A stretch of DNA of 64,000 nucleotides from Sansalvadorimonas sp965243775 (lineage in GTDB: Bacteria; Pseudomonadota; Gammaproteobacteria; Pseudomonadales; Endozoicomonadaceae): positions 62,001 to 126,000 of the forward strand of contig CBDEWF010000018.1 of assembly GCA_965243775.1 (NCBI GenBank), read 5' to 3'. The notes beneath the pieces were generated by a model. That model saw nothing but the letters and a program-made list of their open reading frames with translations. It was not told the DNA's origin and did not search any database. A program made the position numbers and the translations under genes. Of the stretch, positions 8,347 to 16,566 are shown piece after piece; within the stretch, counting starts at the first letter, position 1; every line of letters begins with the position of its first letter.

Positions 8347-9951
8347 CAGCCTGTCGGACTGGCATCCTCAAGCCACACTGAATAATTTTTGATCATATTG
8401 ACCTCAGAAGCCCCGATCTGGCTTCTGAGGCCAGCCATGTCAAACAAAGGATTTTTTCCTTTGTCGCTGTAAAGCCGCACAATAGAAGCTGACTGCAAAC
8501 CAATAAAGCACCAGAGCCAGCCACGCTTCATCATTAGCCTGCTTCAGACTGAACATCCGCCGCAAGTTAAACGCCAAACACACCAGATCCCACTCTTTCG
8601 AGACGGCTTCCAGCCCCCTAACCAGAAAACGCTGATACCCCATCGCATCCTTCTGGATTCCGAAGGTTGGCTCTATTGTGCATTTTCGACGGCTGTAAAT
8701 GTCTCGTCCTTCTTGGGTCTGCAAACGCCAGCGCATCCATTCCAGAGCACTGGCTTCATCATCCGGTGCCGGCGGGTCAGGCTGAAAGCGCTGCAGAGGG
8801 GGCAGGTTATGCTCATCCCGCTTTATAGCGATGTAGGGGGTCAGCTCTTCTTTATCCACAGCTGAGACATTGGCTTCACTGAAATAACCAGTGTCAGCCA
8901 GAAGCCCACTGGCCTTGCCAAGAACCGGAGCCAGTATGTGTAATTGCCCAAGTGTCGGCTCAACTTCTTTTTTGTCATTCGGGGCCTGCGTCACATGACG
9001 TGTCACTATCAAACCGCTATCAACGTCCACAGACGCCTGGGCATTGTAAGCCTGCTCGAAGGCACCACCGGAGGTGGGCATGATACGGGATTCGTCGTCT
9101 GTCAGATTGACCTGATCCTTGTCTCTGGCTCCCGGCTCTGGCGGTTTGGGTTCCTTGCCCGGGTGTTTACGCTCTTGGCGTTTAGCCATTTTTTCTTCGT
9201 ACTCGGCCTGCTCTTGCTGAAAGCGTTTATCTGCCCTGCGCTCAATTTCTTCTTTGGCTTTGGCAATGACTGACAACCGATCTTCCCGTCGCTGGATCTC
9301 TTCGGGGATAGACAGGCCATCCGGCAAACCGGTGTTGTCGGCTTCTTCTGCCAGTCTCATCAGATCGGCCACTTCTTTTTTCAGCTGCTCTTCGAGCTGA
9401 CAGGCATACTTGTAGCTCAATGCCTTGTGCTTGCTGGCGTTAGCTTTGATCTTGGTGCCATCAAGACTGACATGGCCCAGTTTTAACCAGCCTGCTTCTT
9501 TGGCGATGAGCAGAATCTGGACGAAGATATCGCCAACCTCATCATGAAAACGCTTGCGAAAAGCGTTAATGCTGTCATGGTCAGGATGCTGGTTGGCACA
9601 AATAAACCGGAAAGCGAGGGAGTCGTAAGTGGCCTTTTCCAGCTTGCGACTGGAAAAGACACCCGTCGCATAGCCGTAAAATAATAGGGATAACATCATA
9701 GCCGGATGCCAGGCTTTGGAACCTGAGCCTCGGTAAGATTTGAGCAACTTTGACAGATCCAACTGTTCAACAACATCCACGACAAAGCGAGCGAGATGGT
9801 CTTCGGGCAAATAATCCTGAACACTGGCCGGAAAAAGATCCGGGGTATCCCGATCAATGGGTTTGAATGTCCATTTATTCATGAGGCTCTGATGTCACTA
9901 CAGCTGGAGGTATTATTCTACCTTGATTTGTGGGTTAAGTCCGACAGGCTG
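8347..9951 (-). mobile_element. IS1182-family insertion sequence
   Basis: A complete IS of about 1605 bp. Its ends are inverted repeats starting CAGCCTGTCGGACT (8347-8360 and the complement at 9938-9951). The flanks carry the same palindromic tetranucleotide CTAG (8343-8346 and 9952-9955), which reads as a target duplication. It holds one transposase gene. The right-hand CTAG overlaps the first bases of a MITE, so the IS landed exactly at the MITE edge. Confidence 0.85.
8440..9882 (-). CDS. IS1182-family transposase
   Basis: A 480-residue DDE transposase. The N-terminus is the DUF772-type domain (FKPIDRDTPDLFPASVQDYL ... DHLARFVVDVVEQLDL). The middle contains HDSINAFRKRF and LSLDGTKIKANASKHK-type blocks (VSLDGTKIKAN), a charged coiled insertion (residues about 205-255), then a DDE region with LADTGYFSEANV and the C-terminal RRKCTIEPTFGIQKDAMGYQ. 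The frame is intact over normal family length, so the element may still be active. Confidence 0.9.
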   Translation of the reverse strand: MNKWTFKPIDRDTPDLFPASVQDYLPEDHLARFVVDVVEQLDLSKLLKSYRGSGSKAWHPAMMLSLLFYGYATGVFSSRKLEKATYDSLAFRFICANQHPDHDSINAFRKRFHDEVGDIFVQILLIAKEAGWLKLGHVSLDGTKIKANASKHKALSYKYACQLEEQLKKEVADLMRLAEEADNTGLPDGLSIPEEIQRREDRLSVIAKAKEEIERRADKRFQQEQAEYEEKMAKRQERKHPGKEPKPPEPGARDKDQVNLTDDESRIMPTSGGAFEQAYNAQASVDVDSGLIVTRHVTQAPNDKKEVEPTLGQLHILAPVLGKASGLLADTGYFSEANVSAVDKEELTPYIAIKRDEHNLPPLQRFQPDPPAPDDEASALEWMRWRLQTQEGRDIYSRRKCTIEPTFGIQKDAMGYQRFLVRGLEAVSKEWDLVCLAFNLRRMFSLKQANDEAWLALVLYWFAVSFYCAALQRQRKKSFV

Positions 9952-9954
9952 CTA

Positions 9955-10226
9955 GGGCCTGTTGAGGTTTTATTAGCGCACTCAGCCTTTTCGAGGGCTT
10001 CTATGGGTATACCCAAAGGCACTATAGGACGCAGCGTTGCAGTGCCCTTCAAAACGCTGCAACGCAGCCATAGAAGCCCTCGAAAAGGCCCTGCGGGTGG
10101 CTCTAAAAGCAGTCATCTGTCGCGCCGGGCTTGCTCAATGTAGAACAACTACGATTTTCACAAGCCCTTCTAACATCTGGCTGCTTTTAGAACCACTGAG
10201 CCGCATAATAAAATCTCAACAGGCCC
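9955..10226. repeat. MITE 1 with nested hairpins
   Basis: A 272-bp non-coding element bounded by inverted repeats (GGGCCTGTTGAGGTTTTATT and its near-complement with one mismatch) and flanked by TA on both sides. It carries a nested inverted repeat, TTTTCGAGGGCTTCTATG against CATAGAAGCCCTCGAAAAGG (about 9988-10087). Its right half (about 10098-10195) is closely related, in reverse orientation, to the core of the element at 51350-51524. TA flanks suggest mobilisation by an IS630/Tc1-type transposase; that is inference. Confidence 0.7.
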
Positions 10227-10231
10227 TATGT

Positions 10232-10243
10232 ATTGTTGACAAT
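10232..10243. promoter_or_regulatory. GntR-type operator, distal copy
   Basis: The sequence ATTGTTGACAAT is an inverted repeat (ATTGT/ACAAT around TG). The identical 12-mer recurs at 10307-10318, exactly 75 bp away, about seven helical turns. FCD-class GntR regulators bind palindromes of the TTGT-N-ACAA kind, and such a gene starts just downstream. A TTGACT/TATAAT promoter-like pair (10262-10267 and 10283-10288, 15-bp spacer) lies between the two copies. Confidence 0.55.
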
Positions 10244-10306
10244 GTTTCCGGATGGAAACTATTGACTACAGCTATAAGGCCTTATAATCTCACCTGGCAC
10301 TGACTA

Positions 10307-10318
10307 ATTGTTGACAAT
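10307..10318. promoter_or_regulatory. GntR-type operator, proximal copy
   Basis: Second exact copy of ATTGTTGACAAT, 17 bp before the chosen start of the GntR gene. Its position downstream of the promoter-like hexamers suits autorepression of the prp operon. Confidence 0.55.
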
Positions 10319-10334
10319 AATAAGCATAAGACGA

Positions 10335-11081
10335 ATGTCGGTTGAATCTCCGAGGACATTATCGGTCCAGCTATTTGAAAAACTCCAGTACGCTATTGTT
10401 CGTGGTGAAATTGCTGCAGGCATGCGTTTAAGTGAAGCTGAACTGGCCAGCCGTTATGGCGTCAGCCGTGGTCCGTTACGGGAAGCGATTCATCGGCTGG
10501 AAGCTCACAAGCTGGTTATCCGGACCCCCCATAGTGGTACCCGTGTCGTTTCTCTGAGTCAAAGCGAACTTCTGGATATATATCGGGTTCGTGAGGTTCT
10601 TGAAGGACTGGCTTGTCGTCTTGCGGCAGATAATATGTCGCAGGATCAGATCCAGCAGCTCTATTCTTTGCTGGAAACTCACCAGCAGCAGGCCGACTTC
10701 CAGGAAGGTATTGCCTACTTTCAGCAGGAAGGAGATCTCGATTTTCACTACCGCATTGTCTACGGTTCCGGAAACCAGAGGTTGATCGATACTCTCTGTG
10801 GTGAGCTGTACCATCTGGTGCGCATGTATCGCTACCAGGCTAGTACTTGCGATAACCGTCCTGTACATGCATTGACCGAACACCGTCATATTGTTGATGC
10901 TCTGGCTGACAGAGATGGGGAGATGGCGGAACTGCTGATGCGTCGCCATATCCGCACTTCACGTCTTCGCCTGGAAAAATCCTGGCAGAAAAGTAAAGAT
11001 GAAACTAATAGCGGTGGGGGCTACGCCCCTGAAGACAACAAAAACAAAAACATTGAAAAGCGGCAGGAAACTGTTCTATGA
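10335..11081 (+). CDS. GntR-family (FCD) regulator of the prp operon
   Basis: A 248-residue transcription factor. Residues about 10-75 form the GntR winged helix (LRLSEAELASRYGVSRGPLREA style: RLSEAELASRYGVSRGPLRE). The C-terminal FCD effector domain contains YRVREVLEGLACRLA, DLDFHYRIVYGSGN and a histidine-rich metal/ligand site (LTEHRHIVDAL, RRHIRTSRLRL). The upstream TTG at 10308 lies inside an operator, so the ATG at 10335 is preferred. The stop overlaps the prpB start (ATGA), showing operon membership. It is the likely controller of propionate catabolism in place of the sigma-54 PrpR of enterics. Ligand is inferred, probably a methylcitrate-cycle intermediate. Confidence 0.85.
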   Translation: MSVESPRTLSVQLFEKLQYAIVRGEIAAGMRLSEAELASRYGVSRGPLREAIHRLEAHKLVIRTPHSGTRVVSLSQSELLDIYRVREVLEGLACRLAADNMSQDQIQQLYSLLETHQQQADFQEGIAYFQQEGDLDFHYRIVYGSGNQRLIDTLCGELYHLVRMYRYQASTCDNRPVHALTEHRHIVDALADRDGEMAELLMRRHIRTSRLRLEKSWQKSKDETNSGGGYAPEDNKNKNIEKRQETVL

Positions 11082-11959
11082 CTTTACTATCCGCAGGTCG
11101 TCGTTTTCGCCAGGCTGTTTCAGAGGGTAACCCTCTGCAGGTCGTCGGAACTATCAACGCCTACACTGCCATGATGGCCGAGAAAGTTGGACACAAGGCA
11201 ATTTATCTTTCTGGTGGGGGGGTAGCCAATGCCTCTTACGGCCTGCCTGATCTGGGCATGACGTCTCTGAATGATGTACTGGAGGATGTTCGTCGTATAA
11301 CTGCGTCATCTGGCCTGCCTCTGCTGGTTGATATAGATACAGGGTGGGGGGGAGCTTTCAATATTGCCCGGACAGTTAAGGAAATGATCCGTGCTGGTGC
11401 CGGTGCCGTCCATATAGAAGATCAGGTTGCCCAGAAACGTTGTGGTCATCGCCCCAATAAATCCATTGTCAGCAAGCAGGAAATGGTTGACCGCATCAGG
11501 GCAGCAGTCGATGCCCGCATGGATGATGATTTTGTCATCATGGCCAGAACCGATGCCCTGCAGGTAGAGGGGATGGACTCAGCTATTGAGCGTGCCTGCC
11601 TCTGTGTGGAAGCCGGTGCCGACATGATTTTCCCCGAAGCCATGCACACTTTGGATGACTATCACAGGTTTGTTGATGCGGTCAAAGTGCCGGTACTGGC
11701 TAATATTACCGAGTTTGGTGCCACCCCCCTGTTTAACTGTCAGGAGTTGGCTGGAGCCGGAATTGATCTGGTGCTCTATCCTCTAAGCGCCTTCAGGGCC
11801 ATGAACAGGGCAGCTCTGAATGTCTACCAGACTCTGCTGGAAACTGGCAGCCAGGAATCTGTTGTGGATACCATGCAGACCCGGATGGAACTCTATGACT
11901 TCCTCGGATATCACGATTATGAACAGACACTTGATCGTCTCTTTGCCAAACAGCCCTGA
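11078..11959 (+). CDS. prpB: 2-methylisocitrate lyase
   Basis: PrpB splits 2-methylisocitrate into pyruvate and succinate, the last step of the methylcitrate cycle. The 293 residues match the family. The isocitrate-lyase superfamily features are present: YLSGGGVANASYGLPDLGMT near residue 45, the metal-binding DIDTGWGG near 85, and the catalytic loop QKRCGHRPNK near 120, with MARTDA after it. The start overlaps the regulator's stop. A 161-bp gap to prpC holds two copies of CAGCCCTGAGCG at the gene's end. Confidence 0.95.
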   Translation: MTLLSAGRRFRQAVSEGNPLQVVGTINAYTAMMAEKVGHKAIYLSGGGVANASYGLPDLGMTSLNDVLEDVRRITASSGLPLLVDIDTGWGGAFNIARTVKEMIRAGAGAVHIEDQVAQKRCGHRPNKSIVSKQEMVDRIRAAVDARMDDDFVIMARTDALQVEGMDSAIERACLCVEAGADMIFPEAMHTLDDYHRFVDAVKVPVLANITEFGATPLFNCQELAGAGIDLVLYPLSAFRAMNRAALNVYQTLLETGSQESVVDTMQTRMELYDFLGYHDYEQTLDRLFAKQP

Positions 11960-12120
11960 GCGGATAAGCAGCCCTGAGCGAATTAACCACCCAGAACGAG
12001 ACACGCCTTAAGGTGAGGTGGAAAAGTGAGCAGTAGAGGGCAGCCACTCATAATGCCACACATAACAATAGTGGACTGTTTCTCTGGATTAATAATAACA
12101 ACACAACCGGGAGGCAATTT

Positions 12121-13245
12121 ATGCCCGAGAAGAAGCTGAGCGGAGCCGGACTAAGAGGCCAAAGCGCAGGATCAACTGCACTGTGTACCGTTGGCAAGAG
12201 CGGTACCGGTTTGACCTACCGCGGGTACGATATCCATGAACTGGCTACCCACGCCACTTTTGAAGAAGTGGCGTATCTGCTGTTCCACGGAGAGCTGCCT
12301 GATTCTACCCAATTGGAAGATTACAAAGCCCGGCTGCGTAACCTGCGCGGCCTGCCTAATGCCTTGAAAACTGTGCTGGAACAGATTCCAGCCAATGCTC
12401 ACCCCATGGATGTCATGCGCACCGGCTGCTCCATGCTGGGTAACCTGGAGGAGGAGCAGGACTTTGGTCAGCAGCAGGATGTTGCTGACCGGCTGTTGGC
12501 CGTTTTTCCTTCCATCATGCTGTACTGGTACCGCTTCAGCCATGACGGTGTGCGTATTGATACTGAAACCGATGACGACAGTATTGCCGGACACTTCCTG
12601 CATCTGCTGCATGACAAGAAACCCAGTACCAATCACCGGCGCTGTATGGATGTCTCCCTGATTCTCTATGCTGAGCACGAGTTTAATGCCTCCACCTTTA
12701 CCGCCCGGGTCTGTGCTTCCATTCTGTCTGATATGCACTCCTGCATTACCGGTGCGATTGGCTCACTGCGCGGCCCTCTCCATGGTGGGGCCAACGAAGC
12801 AGCCATGGCTATGATCGAAGGTTTCCGCAGTCCGGAAGAGGCAAAGAAAGAGGTCTTGGGCATGCTGTCCCGGAAAGACAAGATCATGGGCTTTGGGCAC
12901 GCCATCTACAGCACTTCCGATCCACGCAACAATATTATCAAGCAGTGGTCGAAAACTCTGGCTGGTGAAGTGGGCGACACGGTTCTCTATCCGGTTTCAG
13001 AAATGGTTGAGAAAGTGATGTGGGATGAGAAGAAGCTGTTCCCCAATGCTGACTTCTTCCACGCTTCCGCCTATCACTTTATGGGCATTCCCACCAAACT
13101 GTTCACCCCTATCTTTGTCTGTTCACGGCTGACTGGCTGGGCTGCCCATGTTATGGAGCAGCGGGACAATAACCGGATTATCCGTCCTTCCGCAGATTAC
13201 ATTGGCCCGGAACCCCGCAGCTGGGTTGAGATTGATGAACGATAA
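12121..13245 (+). CDS. prpC: 2-methylcitrate synthase
   Basis: PrpC condenses propionyl-CoA with oxaloacetate. The protein is 374 residues, the short citrate-synthase type. The N-terminus (SAGSTALCTVGKSGTGLTYR GYDI region) is typical of methylcitrate synthases. Catalytic histidines lie in GPLHGGANEAAM and GFGHAIYSTSDPRNN, with the aspartate region FFHASAYHFMGIP downstream. A GGGAGG Shine-Dalgarno lies just before the ATG. Context between prpB and prpD separates it from housekeeping citrate synthase. Confidence 0.94.
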   Translation: MPEKKLSGAGLRGQSAGSTALCTVGKSGTGLTYRGYDIHELATHATFEEVAYLLFHGELPDSTQLEDYKARLRNLRGLPNALKTVLEQIPANAHPMDVMRTGCSMLGNLEEEQDFGQQQDVADRLLAVFPSIMLYWYRFSHDGVRIDTETDDDSIAGHFLHLLHDKKPSTNHRRCMDVSLILYAEHEFNASTFTARVCASILSDMHSCITGAIGSLRGPLHGGANEAAMAMIEGFRSPEEAKKEVLGMLSRKDKIMGFGHAIYSTSDPRNNIIKQWSKTLAGEVGDTVLYPVSEMVEKVMWDEKKLFPNADFFHASAYHFMGIPTKLFTPIFVCSRLTGWAAHVMEQRDNNRIIRPSADYIGPEPRSWVEIDER

Positions 13246-13311
13246 AACCATAACCGGGTCTGCATAAAAGAAGAAACTGATACGAGTTGCAACTGGATAT
13301 GAGAAACAACA

Positions 13312-14796
13312 ATGAGTAATAACGTTGATCTGAATAACCGGCCTGACTATGACCAGGTGCTGAAGGATATTGCTGATTATGTCCTGAACTTTAAGATTGA
13401 ATCCCGGGAGGCTTTGGATACTGCCCGTAACTGCTTGATGGATACCCTGGGTTGTGGTCTGTTGGCCTTACGCTTTCCGGAGTGTACCAAACACCTTGGA
13501 CCCATTGTGGAAGGTACAACTGTACCTAATGGGGCACGTGTTCCAGGTACTCAGTTCCGTCTTGATCCCGTCAAGGCGGCCTGGGATATTGGCTGCATAG
13601 TGCGCTGGCTGGATTACAACGATACCTGGCTGGCGGCGGAGTGGGGACACCCATCTGACAACTTGGGGGGGATTCTGGGAGTTGCCGATTACCTGTCCCA
13701 GAAACGGGTTTCAGAGGGCAAAGAGCCGCTGACCATGCGGGAAGTATTGGAAAGCATGGTCATGGCCCATGAAATCCAGGGCTGTCTGGCTTTGGAAAAC
13801 TCTTTTAATCGGGTTGGCCTAGACCATGTCGTGCTGGTCAAGGTGGCTTCCACTGCGGTGATCGCCAAACTGTACTGCGCCAGTCGTGAGCAGACCCTGT
13901 CAGCCCTGTCCCATGCCTGGATCGATGGCCAGAGCCTGCGTACCTATCGTCATGCCCCCAATGCTGGTTCACGCAAAAGCTGGGCAGCTGGCGATGCCAC
14001 ATCCCGGGCTGCCCGTCTGGTGGATATTGCCCTGCGGGGTGAAATGGGAATTCCCGGAGCCCTCTCTGCACCTCAGTGGGGTTTCTATGATGTGCTGTTC
14101 TCCAAGACCAACAAGGATCAGCAACTGAAACCGGATGCTGAACGGCAGTTTGCCTTCCAGAGAGATTACGGCACTTATGTTATGGAAAATGTGCTGTTCA
14201 AGATCTCTTTCCCGGCTGAGTTCCATGCCCAGACTGCAGCTGAGGCCGCAGTGAAACTGCACGGACAGGTACAGGGCCGGGTGGATGAAATTGAGCGGGT
14301 TGAGATGACCACTCATGAGTCTGCCATTCGCATCATCTCCAAAGTTGGCCCCCTGGCCAACCCGGCAGACCGTGATCACTGCCTCCAGTACATGGCTGCT
14401 GTTCCGCTACTGTTTGGCAATCTGGTTGCTGAGCACTATGAAGACAGCTTCCATAATGCTCACCCGAAGATTGACCAGCTACGAGATAAGATGGTGATCA
14501 TTGAGGACAATCGTTACTCCGTTGATTATCACGATCCGGACAAGCGCTCCATTGCCAATGCCATCCAGGTATTCTTCAAAGATGGTAGCCATACAGAGAA
14601 GGTAGCAGTGGAGTATCCCATTGGTCATCGCCGCCGCCGAGAAGAGGGTATTCCGTTGCTGGAAGAGAAGTTTCAGGCCAATCTGGCAACCCGATTCCCG
14701 GCAGGGCGCAGTGAACAGATTTTTAAACTCTGCAAGAACCAGAAGCAGCTTGAAGCGACACCGGTGAATGCATTTATGGATCTGTTTGTCATCTGA
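13312..14796 (+). CDS. prpD: 2-methylcitrate dehydratase
   Basis: PrpD, of the MmgE/PrpD family, dehydrates 2-methylcitrate to 2-methyl-cis-aconitate. The 494 residues are normal. Conserved blocks include CLMDTLGCGLLALRFPECTK, WLDYNDTWLAAEWGHPSDN (the active-site region), SRKSWAAGDATSRAARL and PAEFHAQTAAEAAVKLH. It is the third enzyme of the operon and uses the iron-sulphur-free route, so no acnD/prpF pair is needed and none is present. A hairpin follows at 14817. Confidence 0.95.
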   Translation: MSNNVDLNNRPDYDQVLKDIADYVLNFKIESREALDTARNCLMDTLGCGLLALRFPECTKHLGPIVEGTTVPNGARVPGTQFRLDPVKAAWDIGCIVRWLDYNDTWLAAEWGHPSDNLGGILGVADYLSQKRVSEGKEPLTMREVLESMVMAHEIQGCLALENSFNRVGLDHVVLVKVASTAVIAKLYCASREQTLSALSHAWIDGQSLRTYRHAPNAGSRKSWAAGDATSRAARLVDIALRGEMGIPGALSAPQWGFYDVLFSKTNKDQQLKPDAERQFAFQRDYGTYVMENVLFKISFPAEFHAQTAAEAAVKLHGQVQGRVDEIERVEMTTHESAIRIISKVGPLANPADRDHCLQYMAAVPLLFGNLVAEHYEDSFHNAHPKIDQLRDKMVIIEDNRYSVDYHDPDKRSIANAIQVFFKDGSHTEKVAVEYPIGHRRRREEGIPLLEEKFQANLATRFPAGRSEQIFKLCKNQKQLEATPVNAFMDLFVI

Positions 14797-14816
14797 CCGG
14801 ACCAAAAAGAATCTAA

Positions 14817-14845
14817 AGCCCGGTTGCAGTTGCCGGGCTATTTTC
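14817..14845 (+). terminator. Terminator after prpD
   Basis: Hairpin AGCCCGG / CCGGGCT around TTGCAGTTG, followed by ATTTTCTC. It separates the prp operon from mmsAB. The T-run is short, so readthrough is possible. Confidence 0.6.
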
Positions 14846-15018
14846 TCACCGTAACTTTTCTCAGTAACGCTTCACGGTAACAAAAGCGTGTCTGATGTTT
14901 TAGAATCTCTTATGCATAGATCAGCACATAAGCTATACAGCAAGCAGAAAGATGCGCTGCTGCATTCCTGATTTATTGCAAAAACAAGAATAAAAAAACA
15001 GCTATGGAGTTCTGTTCA

Positions 15019-16512
15019 ATGGCTCACCGTGTTCCCCTTTTTGTTAACAACACCCATGTTGACTCCCAGGCAGAAGGTGTCATACCCGTAACCAATCCTG
15101 CCACTGGTGACACACTCTCTGAAGTTCCCCTGACCACACCGACGGAAATGGAACAGGCCATCAAAGGAGCCAAAGAAGCCTTTCAAGCCTGGCGCAATGT
15201 CGCGGTGCCGGAGCGATCACGGCTGATGTTGCACTACCAGGCTCTGCTGAAAGAGCACCACGATGAACTGGCAGAAATTCTCAGTCAGGAAACTGGTAAG
15301 GTTTTCGATGATGCCAAAGGAGATGTCTGGCGTGGCATTGAAGTTGTTGAACAGGCTGCCAATATTGCTCCCCTATTAATGGGAGAATCCGTTGAAAATG
15401 TAGCAACCGGTATTGATACCGTCAGCTATGTCCAGCCTATGGGAGCCTTTGCCGGTATTACTCCCTTTAACTTTCCCGCCATGATTCCTCTATGGATGTT
15501 CCCCATGGCGGTAGCCTGCGGCAATACCTTTGTTCTCAAGCCTTCTGAGCAGGATCCCCACACTCCCATGCGTCTGGCAGAACTGTTCAGGGAAGCGGGA
15601 GCTCCAGAAGGTGTGCTTCAGGTCGTTCACGGCGGCAGAGATCAGGTTAATACCCTGCTAGAACATCCTGATATTAAAGGTGTTTCCTTTGTTGGTTCAG
15701 TTCCTGTTGGTCAGCACGTTTACAAAACTGCCACCCAGAACCTAAAGCGTGCCCAGTGTTTTGCCGGTGCCAAAAACCATATGGTGGTGATGCCTGACGC
15801 AGATAAACAACAGGTGATTAACAATATTGTGGGCGCCTCCGTAGGTGCTGCCGGTCAACGCTGTATGGCCATCAGTGTGGCGGTATTTGTTGGTGATTCC
15901 AGGGAGTGGATACCGGACATTCGTGATGCTCTGGCCAAGGTACGCCCTGGCCTGTGGAACGATTCCAGCGCTGCCTATGGCCCGGTTATCAGCCCTCAGG
16001 CCAAGGAACGTATTCTCTCTTTGATCAGCAAAGGCAAGGAAGAAGGAGCCCACTGTCTTCTGGATGGTTCTGACTGTACAGTTGCAGGTCATCCCGGTGG
16101 AAACTGGGTCGGGCCTACACTGTTTGCCGGTGTCACCACCGAGATGAGTATTTATAAAGAAGAGATATTTGGGCCAGTGCTCTGCTGCATGGATGTAAAC
16201 ACCTTTGACGAAGCGCTCGAGATCGTCAACGCCAGCCCCTATGGCAACGGCACCTCCATCTTCACCAGCTCTGGCTCGTTTGCACGTCGCTACCAACATG
16301 AAGTGGAAGTGGGGCAGGTGGGTGTCAATGTGCCTATTCCGGTGCCCCTGCCATTTTTCTCCTTCACCGGCTGGAAGGGGTCTTTCTATGGCGATCAACA
16401 CGCCTATGGCAAGCAGGCGGTCAGGTTCTATACCGAAACCAAAACAGTCACCAGCCGCTGGTTTGATCAGCCAGTGAGTTCCGGACCCAATATGACTATC
16501 AATCTTAAATAA
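15019..16512 (+). CDS. mmsA: Methylmalonate-semialdehyde dehydrogenase (CoA-acylating)
   Basis: MmsA oxidises methylmalonate semialdehyde with CoA and NAD to propionyl-CoA in valine catabolism. The 497 residues match the family. Features include ITPFNFPAMIPLWMFPMAVA, the NAD loop KGVSFVGSVPVGQHVY, and the nucleophile segment GAAGQRCMAISVAVFVG with the catalytic Cys. The ATG at 15019 is preferred over 15004 because TGGAG lies 9 nt upstream of it. Its product feeds the prpBCD genes next door. The C-terminus (SFTGWKGSFYGDQHAYGKQA) is typical of this subfamily. Confidence 0.94.
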   Translation: MAHRVPLFVNNTHVDSQAEGVIPVTNPATGDTLSEVPLTTPTEMEQAIKGAKEAFQAWRNVAVPERSRLMLHYQALLKEHHDELAEILSQETGKVFDDAKGDVWRGIEVVEQAANIAPLLMGESVENVATGIDTVSYVQPMGAFAGITPFNFPAMIPLWMFPMAVACGNTFVLKPSEQDPHTPMRLAELFREAGAPEGVLQVVHGGRDQVNTLLEHPDIKGVSFVGSVPVGQHVYKTATQNLKRAQCFAGAKNHMVVMPDADKQQVINNIVGASVGAAGQRCMAISVAVFVGDSREWIPDIRDALAKVRPGLWNDSSAAYGPVISPQAKERILSLISKGKEEGAHCLLDGSDCTVAGHPGGNWVGPTLFAGVTTEMSIYKEEIFGPVLCCMDVNTFDEALEIVNASPYGNGTSIFTSSGSFARRYQHEVEVGQVGVNVPIPVPLPFFSFTGWKGSFYGDQHAYGKQAVRFYTETKTVTSRWFDQPVSSGPNMTINLK

Positions 16513-16566
16513 CTATCAATCTTAAGTAATTATTCAAATAATTCTCGGTGAGAAAGGGACAATCCT

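Noticed and set aside
10037..10303. ORF across MITE 1 and the prp promoter
   Set aside because: It overlaps palindromic repeat DNA and operators and has no protein-like features.
10308..10334. TTG start for the GntR gene
   Set aside because: It falls inside the proximal operator; the ATG at 10335 gives the normal family N-terminus.
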